Below, piece after piece: positions 57,124 to 64,000 of a stretch of DNA of 64,000 bases. Both the position numbers and the translations under genes were made by a program. Source of the DNA: Streptomyces sp. NBC_00569 (GTDB lineage: Bacteria; Actinomycetota; Actinomycetes; Streptomycetales; Streptomycetaceae). The stretch spans positions 930,001 to 994,000 of the forward strand of contig NZ_CP107783.1 of assembly GCF_036345255.1 (NCBI RefSeq), written 5' to 3'. How positions within the stretch are numbered: position 1 is the stretch's first letter; every line of letters begins with the position of its first letter. The notes below the pieces were generated by a model, which saw nothing but the letters and a program-made list of their open reading frames with translations, had not been told where the DNA came from and did no database searches.

Positions 57124-58311
57124 TCAGGACACCTTCTCGAAGAGCGTGACGACACCGGCGGTGCCGAGTCCGAGGTTGTGCTGGAGGCCGAGCGTGGCGC
57201 CCTCGACCTGGCGGGCCCCCGCGTCGCCGCGCAGCTGCCAGGTGATCTCGGCGGTCTGCGCGAGGCCGGTGGCGCCGAGCGGGTGGCCCTTGGAGAGCAG
57301 TCCGCCGGAGGGGTTGGTGACGACGCGGCCACCGTAGGTGTTGTCGCCGTCGAGGATGAACTTCTCGGCGCCGCCCTCGTCGCACAGGCCGAGCCCCTCG
57401 TAGGTGAGGACCTCGTTCACGGTGAAGCAGTCGTGCAGTTCGACGACCTTGATGTCGCGCGGGTCGACACCGGCCTGCTCGTAGACCTCGGTGGCGGCGG
57501 CCCGTGTCACGTCGGTGCCGACCAGCGCCATGGCGCTCTTCTTGTCGAAGAGGTCGGACGCGTCCGACTGGAGCGCCTGCGCTGCGACGGCGACCTTCGG
57601 GGAGAGGCCGTGCCTGCGGGCGAAGTCCTCGGAGCAGACGATCGCGGCGGCGGCGCCGCAGGTGGGCGGGCAGCACTGCAGTCGCGTCAGCGGACCGGCG
57701 ATCCGCTGGGCGCCGAGCACGTCGACCAGCGTGATCGGGTCGCGGAACACGGCGTACGGGTTGTTCGCGGCGTGGGCGCGCGCCTTGACCGAGACGCGGG
57801 CGAAGGTCTCCGGAGCCATCCCGTACGTCTCCATGTACTCGACGCCCGCGGCGGCGAAGCACTGGGGCGTCATCGGGAGCGCCGGGTCGATCGGGTGGAT
57901 GTCCTTGAGGACGGCGGAGAAGTCGGTCAGCGGGTTGGGGCGGTCGGTCCACTTGGCGCCGAGCGCGCCGGGTGGCATCTGCTCGAAGCCGACGACGAGC
58001 GCGCACTCGACGGCGCCGCTCTCGACGGCCTGGCGTGCGAGCCAGAGGGCCGAGGAGCCGGAGGCGCAGTTGTTGTTGACGTTGAGGACCGGGATCTTGG
58101 TCATCCCGAACCGGTAGACCACGCGCTGGCCGCAGGTGGAGTCGCCGTAGACGTATCCGGCGTACACCTGCTGGATCTTGTCGTACGGCAGTCCGGAGTC
58201 GGCGAGCACGGCCGCGACCGCGCCCGCGCCCATCTCGTCGTACGTCTTGGCTGCGCTGGGCTTGGCGAACGGGACCATGCCCACCCCGGCCACCAGCACT
58301 CTGCGACCCAT
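57124..58311 (-). CDS. Lipid-transfer protein / SCP2-type thiolase
   Basis: A 395-aa thiolase-superfamily protein of the lipid-transfer group. It shows NNNCASGSSALWLARQAV (the active-site cysteine position), VELHDCFTVNEV and SGGLLSKGHPLGATG. Such proteins either thiolyse branched 3-ketoacyl-CoAs (SCP-x type) or perform retro-aldol cleavage (Ltp2 type, which needs a DUF35 partner). No DUF35 protein is visible here and the cysteine is kept, so thiolysis is the better guess. It is the first gene of the operon. Its promoter is TTGACA-17-GAAAGT with a GTTA-N8-TCAC operator. Confidence 0.9.
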   Translation of the reverse strand: MGRRVLVAGVGMVPFAKPSAAKTYDEMGAGAVAAVLADSGLPYDKIQQVYAGYVYGDSTCGQRVVYRFGMTKIPVLNVNNNCASGSSALWLARQAVESGAVECALVVGFEQMPPGALGAKWTDRPNPLTDFSAVLKDIHPIDPALPMTPQCFAAAGVEYMETYGMAPETFARVSVKARAHAANNPYAVFRDPITLVDVLGAQRIAGPLTRLQCCPPTCGAAAAIVCSEDFARRHGLSPKVAVAAQALQSDASDLFDKKSAMALVGTDVTRAAATEVYEQAGVDPRDIKVVELHDCFTVNEVLTYEGLGLCDEGGAEKFILDGDNTYGGRVVTNPSGGLLSKGHPLGATGLAQTAEITWQLRGDAGARQVEGATLGLQHNLGLGTAGVVTLFEKVS

Positions 58312-58330
58312 GCGACCCTCCAGTCAGTGA

Positions 58331-58373
58331 GTTATTGCAGATTCACTTTCTTGCCCGTTTGGCCAGGTGTCAA
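58331..58373 (-). promoter_or_regulatory. Promoter and operator of the 58311-52972 operon
   Basis: Minus-strand TTGACA (58368-58373) and GAAAGT (58345-58350) are 17 bp apart. GTTATTGCAGATTCAC (58331-58346) overlaps the -10 edge. The whole arrangement, including 33 bp from TTGACA to the TAAC half-site, is the same as at 51566-51608. Confidence 0.7.
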
Positions 58374-58430
58374 GGTATCTCTTGATGAGAGTGATGGTTT
58401 TCAATGCATAGCGGCGGGTGCGGCGGACGG

Positions 58431-59759
58431 TCAGGACTCCGCCGCCAGGCGCGCCGCGTCGCGGTCGGGGTCGACGAGGAGGAGCGCGGCCACGGCCCCG
58501 ATGAGCATCGTGACGCCCAGGACCAGGAAGCCGTCCCCGTAACCGGACGCGGCGGACTTTCCGGCGTCGACGAGCCGGCCGATCACCAGCGGCGCGACGA
58601 CGCCGCCGAGGCTGTAGACACCGGTGACGATCCCGAACACGGTGCTCCGCTGCCGGGCCGGCGCGACATCGGCGAGCCCGGCGAAGGCGACGCCGTATCC
58701 AGCGGAGTTCAGACAGGCGCCGATCACGAGCAGCGTCATCTGCGGCACACCGCGGTCCAGGGAGGAGAAGGCGACGGTGCACACCCCGGAGGCGAGGACC
58801 ATGGCCGCGGGCAGCACCCCGCGGGTGACGCGGTTTCCGACACCCCTCTTGGTCAGGGCGCTGGAGAGCACCCCGACGAGGATGACTGCGACCGCGGCCC
58901 CCAGGAAGGGCAGAACGACCAACTTGCCCGCGGTGGTGGCGTCATAGCCGAGGCCCTCGCGCAGATAGAGCGGCAGCCAGCTCACGCCGACGGAGGTGTT
59001 GGCGTACGCGACGAAGAACAGCAGCGCCATGCCGATGAGGGTGCCGGTGGAAAACAGGCGCCGCAGCGGCACCCGCTCCGGCAGGACCGACGCCTTCGGC
59101 GCTTCCCCGCCATGACCATGCGCGGCGCCCTCGGGCCCGGAGCTGCCGCCCAGCAGCCACAGCACCGCGAACACTGCACCGAAGGCCGCGAGGACCCCGA
59201 AAGCCGCATGCCAGGAGTGCGACTCGATAACCCAGGTCAGCACTGGGGCGGCGATCAGCGGGCCGACACCGGCGCCGGCGATGACGATCGAGCTGGGCAC
59301 GCTGCGCCGGTGCGCGGGGAACCACGAGTGCGCCACCTGCATCGCAAGCGCGACGGTCGGCCCCTCCGCGAAGCCGAGCAGCGCCCGGCAGGCGACGATC
59401 ACGGTGAAGCCGACCTGCCCGGCCATGGGGGCGAGGCTGAGCGCCCACAGCGCGGCGATCCCGGCGAGCAGCCAGCGCGCCCGCACCCTGCCCCCGAGCC
59501 AGCCACCGAGCACGGAGCCGACGGCGAAGAACCAGAAGAAGCTGCTCTGGATGACCCCGAACTGCACACTGTCCAGGCCCAGTTCATTCTTCATGCCCAC
59601 GCCGGACAGGCCCACGACGACCTTGTCCGCGAAGTTCACGAGCATCAGACAGACCAACAGCGCGAGGACGAACCACGCCCTGCGCCGCACCACCGACCCC
59701 TGCGCTCCCGAGTCACTCCCCGCGGCGGATCCCGGCACTTCTCTCTGACCGACGACCAT
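58431..59759 (-). CDS. MFS transporter (anion:cation symporter type)
   Basis: A 442-aa protein with about 12 hydrophobic segments. FVLALLVCLMLVNFADKVVVG is the first helix, and ALLGFAEGPTVALAMQVAHSWFP the fourth-fifth region of the ACS family of organic-anion importers. A Gly/His-rich cytoplasmic loop (GHGGEAPKAS) follows TM6. The ATG at 59759 has GGGAGGG upstream. It is divergent from the tandem-TetR gene across a region with two island operators, so it may import the acid or sulfate substrate of the pathway. Confidence 0.85.
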   Translation of the reverse strand: MVVGQREVPGSAAGSDSGAQGSVVRRRAWFVLALLVCLMLVNFADKVVVGLSGVGMKNELGLDSVQFGVIQSSFFWFFAVGSVLGGWLGGRVRARWLLAGIAALWALSLAPMAGQVGFTVIVACRALLGFAEGPTVALAMQVAHSWFPAHRRSVPSSIVIAGAGVGPLIAAPVLTWVIESHSWHAAFGVLAAFGAVFAVLWLLGGSSGPEGAAHGHGGEAPKASVLPERVPLRRLFSTGTLIGMALLFFVAYANTSVGVSWLPLYLREGLGYDATTAGKLVVLPFLGAAVAVILVGVLSSALTKRGVGNRVTRGVLPAAMVLASGVCTVAFSSLDRGVPQMTLLVIGACLNSAGYGVAFAGLADVAPARQRSTVFGIVTGVYSLGGVVAPLVIGRLVDAGKSAASGYGDGFLVLGVTMLIGAVAALLLVDPDRDAARLAAES

Positions 59760-59799
59760 GGCGGCCCTCCCTGTTCCCCTGGGCTGATGTGAGCAGGAA

Positions 59800-59815
59800 G
59801 TGAAACATCTCTAAC
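59800..59815. promoter_or_regulatory. Island operator in the MFS/TetR gap, site 1
   Basis: GTGAAACATCTCTAAC, the inverse reading of GTTA-N8-TCAC. It lies 41 bp upstream of the MFS start. Confidence 0.6.
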
Positions 59816-59876
59816 CACGGCACACAATGGATCGCGTGAAGAATGCCGCTGGATGCGGTGCCCAGTGAAGCAACGA

Positions 59877-59892
59877 GTGATTTTGTTCTAAC
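59877..59892. promoter_or_regulatory. Island operator in the MFS/TetR gap, site 2
   Basis: GTGATTTTGTTCTAAC, the same form and orientation as site 1, 77 bp away. It lies about 100 bp before the TetR start. Confidence 0.6.
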
Positions 59893-59990
59893 GTGACGCC
59901 ACGTCCCTCGCATGGTGATCACCGGGAGGCCGGAATGTTGTACCTTTGCCGGAGACAGGCGACGGCGAGGGGCGAACGGGGCGATCTGGG

Positions 59991-61181
59991 ATGCAGACGG
60001 AAGCGTCGGGGCGGACGACCGCGCGCAGACCCCCGGACCGCAAGGCACGGATCGTCGCCGCGGCGGCCCGACTGTTCCGCGAGCGCGGCTACCACAACGT
60101 GTCGGTGGCCGACGTGGCGGCCGAGGTCGGCATCACCGCCCCGGCCCTCTACCGGCACTTCCGCGGCAAGCCCGATCTACTGCTCCACGTCGTGGACGCC
60201 ACGGTCAACGCGATCTCGGAGTCCCTCGCGGCGGCCCCGGACCTGGACACCTATCTCCGCACGACGGCGAACGAGACCCTGGACCGGCGCGGTTCGGCCG
60301 TGCTGTGGCAGCGCGAGGCCAGGCACCTGCCGGAGGACCGCCGCAAGGAACAGAAGCGCGCACTCAACGACGTCGCCGACCGGATCGCCGGCCTGATCGG
60401 CGACGAGCGCCCCGGCCTCGACGAGGCCGACCGGCAACTCCTCGCCTGGGCCGTCCTCGCGGTCTTCGGATCCATCTCCTGGCACCGCACGTCACTGCCG
60501 CGCCGCCGGTTCGAGGAGCTCCTTTACCGGCTCGCGTACGCCGTCGCGCACAGCCCGCTAGGCGCGAGCGCCGATGCCCAGGAGGGGCCCTCGGCGGGCG
60601 GATACGCCGGCCTCGCGGTGTCCCGCCGCGAGGAGATCCTCGTCGAGGCGATCCGCCTCTTCGACGAGCGGGGCTTCCAGTCCGTGAGCACCGACGACAT
60701 CGGCGAGGCCGCCGGAGCTACGGGCCCCAGCATCTACAAGCACTTCCCGACCAAGACCGATCTGCTCGTGGCCGCAGTGATGCGCGGCGGCGAGCAGCGG
60801 CGCGCGGGCACGGCACAAGCACTCGCCACGTCCGGCACCTCGCGCCAGACCCTCGACCGGCTGCTGCGCTCGTACATCGAATTCGCCCTGAACCAGAGCC
60901 ATTTGATCGGTCTGCTGATCGGCGAACTGGACCAGCTCCCCGACAAGGAGCGCAAGGCGGCCCGACAGAATCAGCGGGAGTACCTGGCGCTGTGGGTGCG
61001 GCTGCTCGACGAGGTGCGCCCCGGACTCGAGACCGCCGAGGCCAGGATCATCGTCACCGCGGTGCTCACGGTCATCGACAACGCGGCCCGCACGGGAACC
61101 GCGGGCGACCGCTCGGACCTCGCCGACCGCCTCGCCGAACTCGGCACCGCCCTGCTCCTGAGCGAGAACCCCTCCGCGTAG
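59991..61181 (+). CDS. TetR-family regulator with two tandem DNA-binding domains
   Basis: The 396-aa protein is twice the normal TetR length. The first TetR_N helix-turn-helix spans about 18-65 (ARIVAAAARLFRERGYHNVS, ALYRHFRGKPDLL). A second follows at about 210-260 (EEILVEAIRLFDERGFQSVS, SIYKHFPTKTDLL), and each has its own helical effector domain after it. The start is the ATG at 59991; the frame runs further back without protein-like sequence. It sits beside two copies of the island operator. I infer that it represses the acyl-CoA island and itself, and is released by an acyl-CoA. Tandem TetR proteins are known in actinobacterial lipid gene clusters, but I know no characterised one with this operator. 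Confidence 0.88.
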   Translation: MQTEASGRTTARRPPDRKARIVAAAARLFRERGYHNVSVADVAAEVGITAPALYRHFRGKPDLLLHVVDATVNAISESLAAAPDLDTYLRTTANETLDRRGSAVLWQREARHLPEDRRKEQKRALNDVADRIAGLIGDERPGLDEADRQLLAWAVLAVFGSISWHRTSLPRRRFEELLYRLAYAVAHSPLGASADAQEGPSAGGYAGLAVSRREEILVEAIRLFDERGFQSVSTDDIGEAAGATGPSIYKHFPTKTDLLVAAVMRGGEQRRAGTAQALATSGTSRQTLDRLLRSYIEFALNQSHLIGLLIGELDQLPDKERKAARQNQREYLALWVRLLDEVRPGLETAEARIIVTAVLTVIDNAARTGTAGDRSDLADRLAELGTALLLSENPSA

Positions 61182-61216
61182 GTCTGCGCCTGCCGCCGCC
61201 CCGGACACCGGCCGTT

Positions 61217-61429
61217 ATGGGCTTGCCGACCGGCCCGCCGATCGCGAGACTCCCGCCCATGCCCTCTTCGGCGCGCGATCTGACGCTCGATGACATGGCC
61301 GAGGAGTGCGGGGCCACGTGGGTGGGGTGCGGCGTCATCGTCGACCAACTCGCCTCGGGCGCCGGGCCGCTGGGAGACCTGCGCGCGCTGCCGGCCACAG
61401 AAGACCTGCGCCCTTCGGACGCCAAATGA
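61217..61429 (+). pseudogene. Possible C-terminal remnant of a phosphoribosyltransferase-like protein
   Basis: A 70-aa frame ending ECGATWVGCGVIVDQLASGA, which resembles the last strand-helix of phosphoribosyltransferase-like proteins (VGxGVIVDQL). The catalytic PRPP-binding loop is absent, so it would be only a C-terminal piece. Its stop overlaps the ATG of the next gene (ATGA), so it may still act as a leader that couples translation. The match is by eye and weak. Confidence 0.35.
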
Positions 61430-61920
61430 TCGGTGTCGAGGGCGTGTTGGGCATTTCGGCCGCACTGCGGCGGGCGGACGTCGACGTGTGGATCGGTGGG
61501 GGCTGGGGCATCGACGCGCTCGTCGGCGAGCAGACCCGTGCGCACAGTGACCTGGATCTGATGCACCGGCAGGAGCAGGAGCCCCGCGTCGTCGCCGCCC
61601 TGGCCGGCGAGGGTTTCGCCGAGACCCTCGACGTGCGGCCGGTGCGCTTCGTGCTCTCGGCTCCCGACGGCCGCGACATCGATCTGCACCCACTGGCCTT
61701 CGCGCCGGACGGATCTGCCGTCCAGTCCTCCCTCGATCCGCGAAGCCCGTTCGTCTACCCGGCCGCATGCTTCGTGACCGGCACCATCGGCGGAGTCACC
61801 GTGCCGTGTCTGTCGGCACAGCGGCAGGTCGACTTCCATCAAGGGTACGAACCTCGTGAACAGGACCTTCACGACATGGCACTTCTGCGCGGCGCCTTCG
61901 GCATCACCACGCACTTCTGA
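61426..61920 (+). CDS. Nucleotidyltransferase (ANT/lincosamide-nucleotidyltransferase-like)
   Basis: A 164-aa protein with the core motif WIGGGWGIDALVGEQTRAHS-DLDL: the GG-W-D and DxD residues of the minimal nucleotidyltransferase fold, as in ANT(2'')-Ia and LinA. The C-terminal half has AQRQVDFHQGYEPREQDLHD, as in that group. It would adenylylate a small molecule. Resistance is possible, but most chromosomal members are uncharacterised. The ATG at 61426 overlaps the stop of the preceding remnant; no own ribosome binding site is obvious, so it may depend on coupling. Confidence 0.75.
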   Translation: MIGVEGVLGISAALRRADVDVWIGGGWGIDALVGEQTRAHSDLDLMHRQEQEPRVVAALAGEGFAETLDVRPVRFVLSAPDGRDIDLHPLAFAPDGSAVQSSLDPRSPFVYPAACFVTGTIGGVTVPCLSAQRQVDFHQGYEPREQDLHDMALLRGAFGITTHF

Positions 61921-62025
61921 GCCCTCGCTTGTGAGCCCCACTCCCGCTGGGACACGTCTCCGGCGGATGGGGTCACCGCCCCCTGCTGTGCCTCCCGGGA
62001 CAGGGAAGCTACCCTTGCCGACGTA

Positions 62026-62107
62026 CCGGACACGGGGTGCCCCGCACGAGGGCTGAGATCACACCCGTCGAACCTGAACCAGTTAGCACTGGCGGAGGGA
62101 TGTCAGC
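62026..62107 (+). ncRNA. TPP riboswitch (THI element)
   Basis: The conserved core GGGGTGCCC, GGGCTGAGATCACACC and CCTGAACCAGTTAGCACTGG (62033-62092) is intact and is followed by GGAGGG (62094-62099), the ribosome binding site of the permease gene 10 nt ahead of its ATG. Binding of thiamine pyrophosphate would trap that sequence, so control is most likely at translation initiation. Confidence 0.95.
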
Positions 62108-62109
62108 CA

Positions 62110-63549
62110 ATGTCGTTGCCCCATGCCCCGAGCAGCACCGGGACCACCGGACCGCGCTCCGTCTTCGACGGACGGATGCCCGCCGCGCCCGGTGACCTGC
62201 GGGTCGAGGCGCGCGGGATCGCGCCGGTCCCCGAGAGCCACCGCTACGGCGGCGCCGGGCGCCTGTTCACCGTGTGGTTCGCCCCGAACCTGACCATGAC
62301 CGGTGTCTTCACCGGCACCGTCGGCATCGCACTCGGCCTGGACTTCGCCACCGCGCTGGCCGCCGTCGTCATCGGCACCCTCGTCGGCGCCGTGCCCACC
62401 GCATATCTCGGTACGTGGGGCAGCGCGACCGGCGCGGGACAGCTTCCGCTGGCGCGGCTCGCGTTCGGCCGGGCCGTCGCGGTGCCCGGCGCCCTGCAGT
62501 GGCTGTCGTCGGTCGCCTGGGACGCGCTGATCGGCCTGTTCGGCGGTGACGCGCTCGCCCGGCTGTGCGGCTGGCCCTTCTGGGTCGGCGTGCTCGTGAT
62601 GATGCTGGCGCAGGGCGCGCTCGGCGTGCTCGGCTACGAGGCCGTCCACCGGCTCCAGAAGCTGATGACCTTCGTACTGGCCGCCGCGTTCGTGGTCCTG
62701 GCCGTCAAGCTCCTCGACGGTGTCCATCCGGTCACCACCGGGGCCGCGCACGGGGCCGACCAGGCCGGCGCGTTCGTCCTCACCAGCACCATCGCGCTCA
62801 GCCTGTCGCTGTCCTGGGCCCCCTACGCCAGCGACTTCAGCCGCTATCTTCCGGCCGCCACATCCCGTAAGCGCATGTTCTGGTTCACGCTCCTCGGCGT
62901 CACCGTCTCCTTCGTCGCCGTCCAGGCGCTCGGGCTGTGGGGCGCCTCCGTGTTCACCGACCAGACCGCGCGCGGGGTCGACGAGCTGCTCGGCGGGGGC
63001 GTTCTCGGCTCCTTCGGGCTGCTCGCCGTGGCGCTCGCGGCCCTGTGCAGCAACGCCATGAACGACTACAGCGGCTCGCTGGCCCTGCAGACGATCGGTG
63101 TGCGGGTACCGCGGCCGCTCGCGGCGGCGCTCGCCGCGGTGCTCGGCTTCCCGCTGGTGCTGTGGATGCACGCCGCCGACACCGCGGCACGCTTCCAGAA
63201 CGTCCTGCTGTTCGTCGGCTACTGGATCCCCGGCTTCGTCGCGGTCGTGGCCGTCGACTGGTTGGCACGCGCCAGGGCCCGGGGCGGCGCGCCGGTCGAC
63301 CTGGCCGCCGAGAGCGCCCGGCCGCAGCCCTGGTGGCCCGGGCTCCTCGCCTTCGTCGCCGCCTTCGCCGCCGCGGTCCCGTTCATGGACAGCGGCCTGT
63401 ACGTGGGCCCGGTCGCGAAAGCCCTGCACGGCGCCGACCTCGCGTACTACGTGGCCTTCGTCGCCGCACTCGTCGTGTACGCGCCCCTCAGGCTGCGCCG
63501 CCCGACCGCTGACACCCGCACCACACAGCACCAGGAGGCCCGCCCATGA
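62110..63549 (+). CDS. cytX: NCS1-family permease, probably hydroxymethylpyrimidine uptake (CytX-like)
   Basis: A 479-aa membrane protein of the cytosine/purine permease family with about 12 hydrophobic segments ([57 protein letters not shown]). The TPP riboswitch in its leader and the following thiD gene, overlapped by 4 bp, point to import of the thiamine precursor HMP, as for CytX. A purine substrate is less likely in this setting. Confidence 0.9.
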   Translation: MSLPHAPSSTGTTGPRSVFDGRMPAAPGDLRVEARGIAPVPESHRYGGAGRLFTVWFAPNLTMTGVFTGTVGIALGLDFATALAAVVIGTLVGAVPTAYLGTWGSATGAGQLPLARLAFGRAVAVPGALQWLSSVAWDALIGLFGGDALARLCGWPFWVGVLVMMLAQGALGVLGYEAVHRLQKLMTFVLAAAFVVLAVKLLDGVHPVTTGAAHGADQAGAFVLTSTIALSLSLSWAPYASDFSRYLPAATSRKRMFWFTLLGVTVSFVAVQALGLWGASVFTDQTARGVDELLGGGVLGSFGLLAVALAALCSNAMNDYSGSLALQTIGVRVPRPLAAALAAVLGFPLVLWMHAADTAARFQNVLLFVGYWIPGFVAVVAVDWLARARARGGAPVDLAAESARPQPWWPGLLAFVAAFAAAVPFMDSGLYVGPVAKALHGADLAYYVAFVAALVVYAPLRLRRPTADTRTTQHQEARP

Positions 63550-64000
63550 CCGCGATCGCGAGCACCGGACGCGTCGCGCCGCCCCGCGTCCTGACCGTCG
63601 CAGGTTCGGACTCGGGCGGTGGCGCCGGGATCCAGGCCGACCTCAAGACGATGCTGGCGCTCGGCGCCCACGGCATGAGCGTCCTGACGGCCGTCACCGC
63701 GCAGAACTCCCTGGGGGTCCAGGGAGCGTGGGAACTCCCCGTCGACGCGGTGCGCACGCAGTACCGCAGCGTCGTGGACGACATCGGCGTCCAGGCGGTC
63801 AAGACCGGGATGCTCTCGTCGCCGGTGCTCGTCGAGACGGTGGCCGAACTGCTCGCCGGTACGGACGCCCCCGTGGTCGTGGACCCGGTGAGCGTCTCCA
63901 AGCACGGCGACCCGCTGCTCGCCGAGGACGCCCTGGACGCGGTGCGCACCAAGCTGCTGCCGGTCGCGACGGTGGCCACGCCGAACCTGGACGAGGTGGC
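63546..64000 (+). CDS. thiD: Hydroxymethylpyrimidine (phosphate) kinase ThiD, N-terminal part
   Basis: ThiD phosphorylates HMP and HMP-phosphate for thiamine synthesis. The visible 151 residues show [20 protein letters not shown], the ribokinase-like N-terminal motif, then [24 protein letters not shown] and [16 protein letters not shown], all typical. The gene runs off the end of the window; ThiD is normally about 265-280 aa. The ATG at 63546 overlaps the permease stop by 4 bp, so riboswitch control probably extends to it by coupling. Confidence 0.95.
   Translation, partial: MTAIASTGRVAPPRVLTVAGSDSGGGAGIQADLKTMLALGAHGMSVLTAVTAQNSLGVQGAWELPVDAVRTQYRSVVDDIGVQAVKTGMLSSPVLVETVAELLAGTDAPVVVDPVSVSKHGDPLLAEDALDAVRTKLLPVATVATPNLDEV

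Noticed and set aside
52972..58311. A steroid-degradation cluster
   Set aside because: Side-chain-type enzymes are present, but no ring-opening genes (KstD, KshA, HsaC type) and no DUF35 partner are seen, so a wider branched-chain role is safer.

Overview
The window is very GC-rich, with third codon positions almost all G or C. It carries a complete GlgE maltosyltransferase pathway, an MsiK-style sugar ABC importer with no ATPase gene of its own, MerR/TetR/LacI/GntR regulators and many GTG starts. This points to a Streptomyces chromosome or a close relative. I see no rRNA, tRNA, CRISPR array, insertion sequence or prophage. Names are my reading of protein motifs; no database search was run.

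Layout. 1-5843 is a mixed stretch: a divergent TIGR03086-type gene and marR, a tandem alpha/beta hydrolase facing a merR gene across a textbook 19-bp-spacer MerR promoter, an aminoglycoside-phosphotransferase-fold gene, a small HAD-like gene next to a 12-copy GGTCAC repeat, and a luciferase-family gene. 5910-14905 is a sugar locus: a LacI repressor, clustered LacI-type operators, a lipoprotein binding protein, two permeases, a GH5-type glycosidase and a GH38 alpha-mannosidase. It resembles loci for mannose-containing N-glycan cores. 14958-26149 is the glycogen/trehalose block: glgX and a small ATP-binding-like gene on the minus strand, then a DUF5133 gene and glgE-treS-pep2-glgB on the plus strand. 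26299-31345 is a sugar-acid locus: a GntR/FCD regulator, a DapA-family aldolase and an IlvD/Edd dehydratase, with an MFS transporter divergent.

31389-61181 is a large acyl-CoA catabolic island with five acyl-CoA dehydrogenases, two near-duplicate thiolases, two CoA ligases, two crotonases, three SDRs, a split MaoC hydratase, a lipid-transfer thiolase, a CaiB-type racemase/CoA-transferase, a thioesterase, alcohol and aldehyde dehydrogenases, an alkyl sulfatase, an MFS transporter and a TetR regulator with two DNA-binding domains. Seven copies of a 16-bp dyad, GTTA-N8-T(A/C)AC, lie only in the promoter regions I checked of this island. Five overlap or abut a recognisable promoter, and two lie between the MFS and tandem-TetR genes. 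I read this as an undescribed regulon controlled by that TetR protein. The gene set could take an alkyl sulfate or a methyl-branched aliphatic alcohol through aldehyde, acid and acyl-CoA to acetyl- or propionyl-CoA.

61217-64000 holds a possible phosphoribosyltransferase remnant translationally coupled to a nucleotidyltransferase. A TPP riboswitch follows, controlling a cytX-like hydroxymethylpyrimidine permease and thiD, which runs off the window.
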